Positions 58,585 through 64,000 of a DNA stretch of 64,000 nt are shown here, piece after piece (position 1 is the stretch's first letter; each line of letters starts with the position of its first letter). The notes beneath the pieces were generated by a model. That model was not told the DNA's origin, did no database searches, and worked only from the letters and a program-made list of their open reading frames with translations. Where the stretch lies: positions 62,001 through 126,000 of the forward strand of contig NZ_JAGGLR010000010.1 of NCBI RefSeq assembly GCF_017874715.1, given 5' to 3'. Made by a program: the position numbers and the translations under genes. The DNA is from Streptomyces iranensis (GTDB taxonomy: Bacteria; Actinomycetota; Actinomycetes; Streptomycetales; Streptomycetaceae).

Positions 58585-58758
58585 TCAAGCAAACGAGGCG
58601 CTTACTTCGACGCCGTGCTCGGCGGCGAGGCGACGGAGGTCTTCCAGCTCCGACTGCTCCACGTCCACAAGAAAGTCGTCGCCCGTCTCACGGGCGCGAA
58701 TGAGATCGGACTTGGTGTTCTCTATGCGCTGCAGAATGCCTGCGGTGAACGCGTCCAT
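58585..58758 (-). CDS. Small conserved protein, 57 residues
   Basis: A short gene: ATG preceded by GAGGGGG, ending TGA. It reads MDAFTAGILQRIENTKSDL, then IRARETGDDFLVDVEQSELEDL..., ending HGVEVSASFA. It is acidic, predicted almost wholly helical, and has a heptad-like pattern (L, I, L, L, V, L) suggesting a coiled-coil dimer. I recall a very similar short Streptomyces protein at this place, unnamed. It is divergent from cutR across about 360 bp. No Cys, no signal peptide. Function is unknown; a partner or antisigma-like role would be guesswork. Confidence 0.8.
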   Translation of the reverse strand: MDAFTAGILQRIENTKSDLIRARETGDDFLVDVEQSELEDLRRLAAEHGVEVSASFA

Positions 58759-59119
58759 GTTGCGCCCCCTCGTCGTGGGTCGGTGGCACGGGGGTGTGCC
58801 GACGGCGGGTTGATCACGTGAGTGGCCCCTGCCGACGGCAATGCCGGCCAGATATGCCGGGGACAGGGCGTGATCGCGGGTGTGCAGTCGTCCTCCCCAC
58901 CCCGTCTTCGGGGGAAACCTCCGGGCCCGAAAGAATCTGAATTCGGCGGTCCGGCCGCCGCGAACCCCTCCGCCGTGGCCATGATCCGCACTCGGGGTCC
59001 CACGGCCACCCTCTTACCGCCGGTTTATGAGACTTCGAGGCAGGATGGAGGCGCCGAACACTCATCGAGTTCGGCGAGATCACCCCGCCCACTGCGGCAA
59101 TCGAGGAAGGACCAACGAC
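58759..59119. other. Divergent region between the small gene and cutR, with a candidate operator
   Basis: About 360 bp without a gene. At 59052-59076 the inverted repeat cgccgaac-N9-gttcggcg lies 43 bp before the cutR start. A looser repeat (tgccggc-cagata-tgccgg) is near 58840. The AT-richer patch ccggtttatgag (near 59020) is a likely promoter position for cutRS. Confidence 0.5.
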
Positions 59120-59773
59120 GTGCGCGTACTCGTCGTCGAGGACGAGCAGCTGCTCGCCGATGCGGTGGCCACCGGACTGCGCCGGGAGGCCATGGCCGTC
59201 GACGTCGTGTATGACGGAGCCGCCGCCCTGGAGCGGATCGCCGTCAACGACTATGACGTCGTCGTCCTCGACCGGGACCTGCCCCTCGTGCACGGCGACG
59301 ACGTCTGCCGCAAGATCGTCGAACTCGGCATCCCCACCCGTGTACTGATGCTCACCGCCTCCGGCGACGTCAGCGACCGGGTGGAGGGCCTGGAGATCGG
59401 CGCGGACGACTATCTGCCCAAGCCCTTCGCCTTCAGCGAACTGATCGCGCGCGTCCGGGCGCTCGGCCGCCGGACGACGGTGGCCCTGCCGCCCGTCCTG
59501 GAGCGCTCCGGGATCAAGCTGGACCCCAACCGCCGCGAGGTGTTCCGGGACGGCAAGGAGATCCAGCTGGCGCCGAAGGAGTTCGCGGTGCTGGAGGTGC
59601 TCATGCGCAGTGAGGGCGCCGTGGTCTCCGCGGAGCAGCTGCTGGAGAAGGCCTGGGACGAGAACACCGATCCGTTCACCAACGTGGTGCGGGTGACCGT
59701 GATGACCCTGCGCCGCAAGCTGGGCGAGCCCGCGGTGATCGTCACCGTCCCCGGCTCGGGTTACCGGATCTGA
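59120..59773 (+). CDS. cutR: CutR, OmpR-family response regulator
   Basis: CutR is the regulator of the CutRS system, first linked to copper and later to protein-secretion stress in Streptomyces. The 217-residue protein has receiver residues ED at 8-9, phospho-acceptor Asp51 in VVLDRDLPLVHGDD, Thr in MLTASGD and Lys in YLPKPFAF. An OmpR winged helix follows (LAPKEFAVLEVLMRSEGAVVSAEQLLEKAWDENTDPFTNVVRVTVMTLRRKLG). The GTG start is supported by GAGGAAGG. The kinase gene follows after 6 bp. Identity rests on length, neighbour and remembered sequence. Confidence 0.92.
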   Translation: MRVLVVEDEQLLADAVATGLRREAMAVDVVYDGAAALERIAVNDYDVVVLDRDLPLVHGDDVCRKIVELGIPTRVLMLTASGDVSDRVEGLEIGADDYLPKPFAFSELIARVRALGRRTTVALPPVLERSGIKLDPNRREVFRDGKEIQLAPKEFAVLEVLMRSEGAVVSAEQLLEKAWDENTDPFTNVVRVTVMTLRRKLGEPAVIVTVPGSGYRI

Positions 59774-59779
59774 TCGGGC

Positions 59780-61027
59780 ATGGCGACGACTCCGACCCCG
59801 CTGCCGCCGACGGCGCCGCCCAAGCCCAGCTGGGACCCGCAGGCCGGCTCGCGCCCCAACCCCTGGCTGCGCCCCACGATCCGGATACGGCTCACCCTGC
59901 TGTACGGCGGGATGTTCCTGATCGCCGGGGTGGTGCTGCTGACGATCATCTACCTGCTGGCCGCCCAGGCCCTGCACGTCGGCAACGAGCTGCCGTTCAA
60001 GCTGGTCGGCGGCAGTGTCCAGCCGACCAACAACACCTGCCCCGAGATCATCGGCCAGAGCAGCCCCGACCAGTTCAACGCGGTCCTGAACACCTGCATG
60101 AAGGAGCAGCGCCAGCTGGCCCTCGACGGGCTGCTGCGCCGCTCCCTGATAGCCCTCCTGGGCCTGTCCGTGATCGCCTTCGCCTTCGGCTACGCGATGG
60201 CCGGGCGGGTGCTCTCGCCGCTCGGCCGGATCACCCGGACCGCGCGCCAGGTGGCGGGCTCGGACCTGTCCCGCCGGATCGAGCTGGACGGCCCGGACGA
60301 CGAGCTCAAGGAGCTCGCCGACACCTTCGACGAGATGCTGGAGCGCCTGGACCGGGCGTTCACCGCCCAGCAGCGGTTCGTCGCCAACGCCTCGCACGAG
60401 CTGCGCACGCCGCTGGCGATCAACCGCACCCTGCTGGAGGTGCAGCTCTCGGACCCGCAGGCGTCTCCGGAGCTGACCCAGCTGGGCAAGACCCTGCTGG
60501 CCACCAACGAGCGCAGCGAGCAGCTGGTGGAGGGCCTGCTGCTGCTGGCCCGCAGCGACAACGAGATCGTCGACCGCAAGCCGGTGGACCTCGCCGAGGT
60601 GGCCTCCCAGGCGCTGGAGCAGGTACGGGCGGAGGCGGAGGACAAGGGCGTGGAGCTGCGCGGGCAGCGCGCCCCCGCGGTGGTCCAGGGCAACGGGGTG
60701 CTGCTGGAGCGGATCGCCCTGAACCTGGTCCAGAACGCGGTGCGGTACAACGTGGCACAGGACGGCTGGGTGGAGGTCACCACCGAGAGCCGGCAGGGCC
60801 AGGCCGTGCTGGTGGTCGCGAACACCGGCCCGGTGGTCCCCGCCTACGAGATGGACAACATCTTCGAGCCCTTCCGCAGGCTCCGTACGGAGCGCACCGG
60901 CAGCGACAAGGGCGTCGGCCTCGGACTGTCGATCGCGCGCTCGGTGGCGCGCGCCCACGGCGGCCGCATCGCGGCGGAGCCGCGCGAGGGAGGCGGCCTG
61001 GTGATGCGGGTGGTGCTGCCGGTGTGA
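59780..61027 (+). CDS. cutS: CutS, sensor histidine kinase with an extracytoplasmic cysteine pair
   Basis: The 415-residue kinase has a first membrane span about 38-62, an external sensor of only about 55 residues (63-118) with Cys87 and Cys106, and a second span about 121-142. HAMP (AGRVLSPLGRITRTARQVAG) follows, then phospho-accepting His206 in NASHELRTPL and an ATPase domain (N-box NLVQNAVRYN, NTGPVVP, GLGLSIARSVARAHGG). Two conserved external cysteines fit the published idea that CutS senses disulfide status of secreted proteins. It is coupled to cutR. Confidence 0.92.
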   Translation: MATTPTPLPPTAPPKPSWDPQAGSRPNPWLRPTIRIRLTLLYGGMFLIAGVVLLTIIYLLAAQALHVGNELPFKLVGGSVQPTNNTCPEIIGQSSPDQFNAVLNTCMKEQRQLALDGLLRRSLIALLGLSVIAFAFGYAMAGRVLSPLGRITRTARQVAGSDLSRRIELDGPDDELKELADTFDEMLERLDRAFTAQQRFVANASHELRTPLAINRTLLEVQLSDPQASPELTQLGKTLLATNERSEQLVEGLLLLARSDNEIVDRKPVDLAEVASQALEQVRAEAEDKGVELRGQRAPAVVQGNGVLLERIALNLVQNAVRYNVAQDGWVEVTTESRQGQAVLVVANTGPVVPAYEMDNIFEPFRRLRTERTGSDKGVGLGLSIARSVARAHGGRIAAEPREGGGLVMRVVLPV

Positions 61028-61433
61028 TGCCGGAGAGCGCGCGGCCGGGCACCCACCGGGATGTGTTCGCTTTGGGCGGAATTTTCGTGATCCGCCCACC
61101 CGATGTAGGGTGTGTGATCGATCACATGGGCGATTTTCCGGCCACATACTCTGTGTGATCGTCACGGTTGACGGAAAGCCGGGAAAATCCGGGTTTTCAG
61201 GGGCCGTGATCACGGGAAGTACACGTCATGGCGCATGTGAGTGCGACATTCGGACCGTGTACGGTCCCGATGGCCATCCAACCCGATCACCTCTTCAGGG
61301 GTGCGGTTGGGTGTCGATTGAGTAACAGACCTTGATGTGAGGCAAAATCTCCGCCTCGGGTCGGGCACAAGTCCGGCCTCTCACGCGTTACGTGCGCTGG
61401 AGACACCACAGACACCCAGAGGGGGAGACAGAC
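61028..61433. other. Gene-free region with several palindromes upstream of the DUF4193 gene
   Basis: This 406-bp gap has no supported gene but several symmetrical sites: TGTGATCGATCACA (61113-61126), gtgtgatcgtcac (61153-61165), CCGTGATCACGG (61204-61215), and GGACCGT-gt-ACGGTCC (61252-61267). The first three share a GTGATC/GATCAC core. It probably contains the promoter and operators of the DUF4193 gene. No clear cutS terminator was found. Confidence 0.6.
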
Positions 61434-61736
61434 ATGGCAACGGATTACGACACCCCACGCAAGACCGACGATGACGTCAACGAGGACAGCATCGAGGAAC
61501 TGAAGGCCCGGCGGAACGACAAGTCCGCGTCCACCGTCGACGTGGATGAGTTCGAGCAGGCCGAGGGACTGGAGCTGCCTGGTGCGGACCTCTCCAACGA
61601 GGAGTTGTCCGTCCGGGTCCTGCCCCGCCAGGCCGACGAGTTCACCTGCATGAGCTGCTTCCTTGTGCACCACCGCAGCCAGCTGGCCGCCGAGACCAAG
61701 AACGGCCAGCCGATCTGCCGCGACTGCGCGGCCTGA
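61434..61736 (+). CDS. DUF4193 small zinc-ribbon protein
   Basis: This 100-residue acidic protein is a conserved actinobacterial DUF4193 member. Its C-terminal zinc ribbon has CMSCFLVHHRSQL and CRDCAA, which could hold one Zn. The N-terminal half is disordered and acidic (DTPRKTDDDVNEDSIEELKARRNDKSASTVDVDEFEQAEG). The fold with a terminal C-x2-C ribbon is reminiscent of small RNA-polymerase-binding proteins, but no function is established. The ATG has GGGGGAG upstream. The next gene follows after 14 bp, probably in the same operon. Confidence 0.88.
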   Translation: MATDYDTPRKTDDDVNEDSIEELKARRNDKSASTVDVDEFEQAEGLELPGADLSNEELSVRVLPRQADEFTCMSCFLVHHRSQLAAETKNGQPICRDCAA

Positions 61737-61750
61737 GCCGCGGGGTCGGC

Positions 61751-62455
61751 GTGGTGGAGGTGGAACACGACGACATGAACGAGACCGGGCGAGGCCGGAT
61801 GGCCTCGCTCGCGACCGCTGTCGGGCGTGGGGTGCGACGAGGCGGTGAGCGCGCGAGATCGGGGGTCCACGCGGTCACCGACCGGATCATCGCGAACGCC
61901 CCACGTATCGCTGTCCGCGATCTCGCGACGCTGCGCAGGCAGTTCCCGGGGCTGGGCCCCGAAGAGCTCGCGGACAAGCTGGTGGCCGGTGCCGCGGGCG
62001 GCACGGCCACAGTGGGCGCGGGCGTCGGTGCCGCGGCGATGCTGCCGGCCCCGCCCGCCATGCCCACCGAGCTGGCCGCCGAGATCGTCGGCGTGGCCTC
62101 CATAGAGTTCAAGCTGATCGCCGAGCTGCACGAGGTCTACGGGGTGCGCGCGCCCGGCTCCACGCGTCAGCGCGCCGTCGCCTACCTCGGCGCCTGGGCC
62201 GAGGAGCGCGGTATCGACGTCGCCCAGCCGGCGACCGTCAACGCGGCTCTCGGTGTCCAGATGAAGCGCGAGCTGCGGCAGCAGGTCCTCAGACGCGGCT
62301 TCCGGAACATGCCGTCCCTGGCGCCCTTCATGGTCGGCGCGGCCGTGGGAGCCGCGATGAACCGGCGCGACACCAAGAAGCTCGCGCGCAAGGTCCGCAA
62401 GGATCTGCGGGGCAAGCAGATCCCCTGGGACCTCCCCATAGCCCTGGAGAAATGA
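61751..62455 (+). CDS. Conserved hypothetical protein with Gly/Ala-rich hydrophobic segments
   Basis: No named function is recognised. The 234-residue protein has a basic N-terminus (GRMASLATAVGRGVRRGGERARSG), a helical stretch (ITDRIIANAPRIAVRDLATLRRQFPGLGPEELADKLVAGAAGGTATVGAGVGAAAMLP), a probable membrane-associated hairpin with VGAGVGAAAMLP and AAEIVGVASIEFKLI. A C-terminal basic tail follows (LARKVRKDLRGKQIPW). GTG 61751 is used; an ATG at 61784 is an alternative. Co-directional with the DUF4193 gene, 14 bp apart. Confidence 0.75.
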   Translation: MVEVEHDDMNETGRGRMASLATAVGRGVRRGGERARSGVHAVTDRIIANAPRIAVRDLATLRRQFPGLGPEELADKLVAGAAGGTATVGAGVGAAAMLPAPPAMPTELAAEIVGVASIEFKLIAELHEVYGVRAPGSTRQRAVAYLGAWAEERGIDVAQPATVNAALGVQMKRELRQQVLRRGFRNMPSLAPFMVGAAVGAAMNRRDTKKLARKVRKDLRGKQIPWDLPIALEK

Positions 62456-62473
62456 GCTCCTCGCGCGCCCCTG

Positions 62474-62920
62474 TCACGCCGAGTGAACGGCAGTGAGCGC
62501 GGCGGCGAGCGCCTCCGGATTCCGCGTGGACACATACACATACGGTGTCGGGTCCTCCGGATCGGTGACCTCCACCCGCAGCGCGGTCGGGATGTAGCTG
62601 CGCAGCAGCATGAACGCCCGCGGATCGGCCTTGTAGGTCCGCCAGGCGGCCGCCTCGGCGGCGTCCAGCACCTGCGGGGTGCCCAGTGCCGACACCGGGA
62701 TCTTCGCCTCGCCGGCCACCAGCGAGTCCGCCACCACGCGCACCCGCGCCGAGCCGTACGAACTCACCGCCACACAGGCCAGTGCCGCCCCGCCGATCAG
62801 CCCGCCGAGCATCGGCAGGGTGCCGAACGGCAGCATGATCAACCCCACTGAGACCCCCATCAGAACCGCGATGAACCACCAGGAACGGGGCGCGCTGAGG
62901 CGTTCGTCGTAAGGCTGCAT
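62474..62920 (-). CDS. DUF3093 family membrane protein
   Basis: This 148-residue protein (MQPYDERLSAPRSWWFIAVLMGVSVGLIMLPFGTLPMLGGLIGGAALACVAVSSYG) has two membrane spans in its first 60 residues. A soluble domain follows (SARVRVVADSLVAGEAKIPVSALGTPQVLDAAEAAAWRTYKADPRAFMLLRSYIPTALRVEVTDPEDPTPYVYVSTRNPEALAAAL), characteristic of actinobacterial DUF3093. These genes typically lie close to dut, as here. Function is unknown. It is divergent from the thioesterase gene; the ATG was chosen because the family starts with this short Y-x-E-R-L motif. Confidence 0.88.
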   Translation of the reverse strand: MQPYDERLSAPRSWWFIAVLMGVSVGLIMLPFGTLPMLGGLIGGAALACVAVSSYGSARVRVVADSLVAGEAKIPVSALGTPQVLDAAEAAAWRTYKADPRAFMLLRSYIPTALRVEVTDPEDPTPYVYVSTRNPEALAAALTAVHSA

Positions 62921-62979
62921 GCGTATCAGCTTGGCATGGCCGCCGACCCGGACTGTTCTCGCGGGTAAGGTCAGCCGTT

Positions 62980-63561
62980 GTGAGTGGACGAACGACAGGG
63001 CTGACGCCGCCGGAGGACTCCAAGGCCCCCGTGCGCCACCCCGACGCGCCCGCGCCCGGGGAGGCCCTCGGCGCGCACTACGACCAGTGCTTCGGCTGCG
63101 GCGACCAGGCGCGGGGCCTGGGGCTGACCACACGGGCGGGCGAGGGCGTGAGCGTCACCGCCGAGTTCACCGTGCGCAGCGGCCATCAGGGCGCGCCGGG
63201 CCTGGCCCACGGCGGGGTGCTGGCCGCGGCGCTGGACGAGACGCTCGGGTCGCTCAACTGGCTACAGCGGGTGATCGCGGTGACCGGGCGGCTGGAGACG
63301 GACTTCGTACGGCCCGTGCCGGTCGGCGCCGAGCTCCACCTGGAGGCACGGGTGGCCGCCGTGCACGGACGCAAGATCTACTGCTCGGCCACGGGCCGGA
63401 TCGACGCCCCCGACGGCCCCGTCGCGGTGCGGGCGCAGGCCCTCTTCATAGAGGTGCGGGTCGACCACTTCATCGAGAACGGCCGGACGGAGGAGATCGA
63501 CGCGGCGCTCGCCGATCCGGATCAGGTGAAGGTCGCGCGCGCTTTCGAGGTGAACCCATGA
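62980..63561 (+). CDS. PaaI-type hotdog thioesterase
   Basis: This 193-residue hotdog-fold protein resembles PaaI/YbgC thioesterases: CFGCGDQARGLGL at the start, HQGAPGLAHGGVLAAALDETLGSLNW containing the catalytic Asp-Glu region, and ETDFVRPVPVGAELHLEARV. It hydrolyses acyl-CoA of unknown chain. The GTG start lies 59 bp from the divergent DUF3093 start. Its TGA overlaps the dut ATG by four bases (ATGA), so it is coupled to dut, though no pathway link is evident. Confidence 0.88.
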   Translation: MSGRTTGLTPPEDSKAPVRHPDAPAPGEALGAHYDQCFGCGDQARGLGLTTRAGEGVSVTAEFTVRSGHQGAPGLAHGGVLAAALDETLGSLNWLQRVIAVTGRLETDFVRPVPVGAELHLEARVAAVHGRKIYCSATGRIDAPDGPVAVRAQALFIEVRVDHFIENGRTEEIDAALADPDQVKVARAFEVNP

Positions 63562-64000
63562 GCCCGCACCCCGTCGACGTGCTGATCCGCAGGGTGGACC
63601 CCGAGGTGCCGGTCCCCGGCTACGCCCACCCCGGCGACGCCGGGGCCGACCTGGTCACCACCGAGCCCGCCGAGCTGGCCCCCGGGGAGCGCGCGGTTCT
63701 GCCCACCGGAGTGTCTATCGCGCTCCCGGAGGGGTATGCCGCCTTCGTGCATCCACGGTCCGGACTCGCCGCGCGCTGCGGCGTCGCCATGGTGAATGCC
63801 CCGGGGACCATCGATGCCGGGTACCGTGGAGAGATCAAGGTGATCGTGGTCAATCTGGACCCGCGCGAGAGCGTGCGGTTCGAGCGCTTCGACCGGATCG
63901 CCCAATTGGTCGTCCAGCAGGTCGAGAAGGTGCGCTTCCAGGAGGTGGCGGAGCTTCCCGGGTCGGCGCGGGCCGAAGGGGGCTTCGGGTCCACCGGCGG
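63558..64000 (+). CDS. dut: dUTP diphosphatase, 3' end outside the window
   Basis: Dut hydrolyses dUTP to dUMP, keeping uracil out of DNA and supplying thymidylate synthesis. The frame stays open to the right edge (about 147 residues). All five motifs are visible: DAGADL, HPRSGLA, GTIDAGYRGEIKV, RIAQLVV and the C-terminal RAEGGFGSTGG, so only a few residues are missing. The start overlaps the thioesterase stop (ATGA). Confidence 0.95.
   Translation, partial: MSPHPVDVLIRRVDPEVPVPGYAHPGDAGADLVTTEPAELAPGERAVLPTGVSIALPEGYAAFVHPRSGLAARCGVAMVNAPGTIDAGYRGEIKVIVVNLDPRESVRFERFDRIAQLVVQQVEKVRFQEVAELPGSARAEGGFGSTG

Noticed and set aside
1..64000. CRISPR arrays, tRNA/rRNA genes, insertion sequences, prophage or biosynthetic gene cluster
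   Set aside because: No spaced direct repeats, transposase motifs, integrase, phage structural genes or PKS/NRPS-type domains were seen; the only arrays are the short contiguous tandem repeats listed.

Overview
This is a segment of a Streptomyces chromosome, or that of a very close relative. GC content is very high, codon third positions are nearly all G or C, and GTG/TTG starts are common. It carries genes diagnostic of the genus: whiH beside hrdB, a B12-dependent nrdR-nrdJ pair, sepH, cutR-cutS and an actinobacterial coproporphyrin ferrochelatase. From memory the order (lexA, nrdR, nrdJ, rnhB, recQ, whiH, hrdB, parE, parC, ptsH, tdk, sepH, cpfC, cutRS, dut) is that of the core arm of Streptomyces chromosomes. 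No prophage, insertion sequence, CRISPR array, rRNA or tRNA gene, or biosynthetic cluster was seen.

Layout. 1-7 kb: the 3' part of a DinG/XPD-type helicase, lexA with an SOS box, then nrdR-nrdJ behind paired NrdR boxes. 7-13 kb: a divergent TetR/ABC-F resistance-type pair with two matching operators, a phosphatase, an ADP-ribosylglycohydrolase, rnhB and two unknown proteins. 13.5-21 kb: recQ fused to a phosphoribosyltransferase-like domain, a DUF4192 protein facing it across a 44-bp perfect palindrome made of two DnaA boxes, a NUDIX/NrtR-type protein and an unusual ABC transporter. 21-28 kb: whiH, hrdB, a secreted trypsin-like protease, a DUF7455 zinc protein and parE. 28-35 kb: an acetate/pyruvate-type symporter with its DUF485 partner, a CitAB-type two-component system, a ferredoxin-like protein with an iron box and a Sel1-repeat protein. 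35-43.5 kb: parC, a two-subunit M16 peptidase, a c-di-AMP riboswitch driving an M23 peptidase, a GntR regulator and ptsH with a DasR site. 43.5-53.7 kb: a GNAT/acyl-CoA synthetase fusion, a DUF5998 protein, an alkaline-phosphatase superfamily protein, tdk, a VOC protein, a sulfurtransferase, sepH and a membrane protein. 53.7-64 kb: a lactone-oxidase-like flavoprotein, an MFS transporter, cpfC, an inositol-monophosphatase family protein, a 57-residue gene, cutR-cutS, four small proteins and the 5' part of dut.

Functional themes are DNA maintenance and nucleotide supply (lexA, nrdRJ, recQ, rnhB, parE/parC, tdk, dut), development and division (whiH, hrdB, sepH), cell wall and secretion (M23 peptidase, cutRS, serine protease) and nutrient sensing (ptsH, symporter, CitAB-type system). 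Most genes are ordinary core genes. The more unusual material is intergenic: the DnaA-box palindrome, several strong palindromes with no named regulator, short tandem duplications at gene 3' ends, and a 24-bp minisatellite beside the protease gene.
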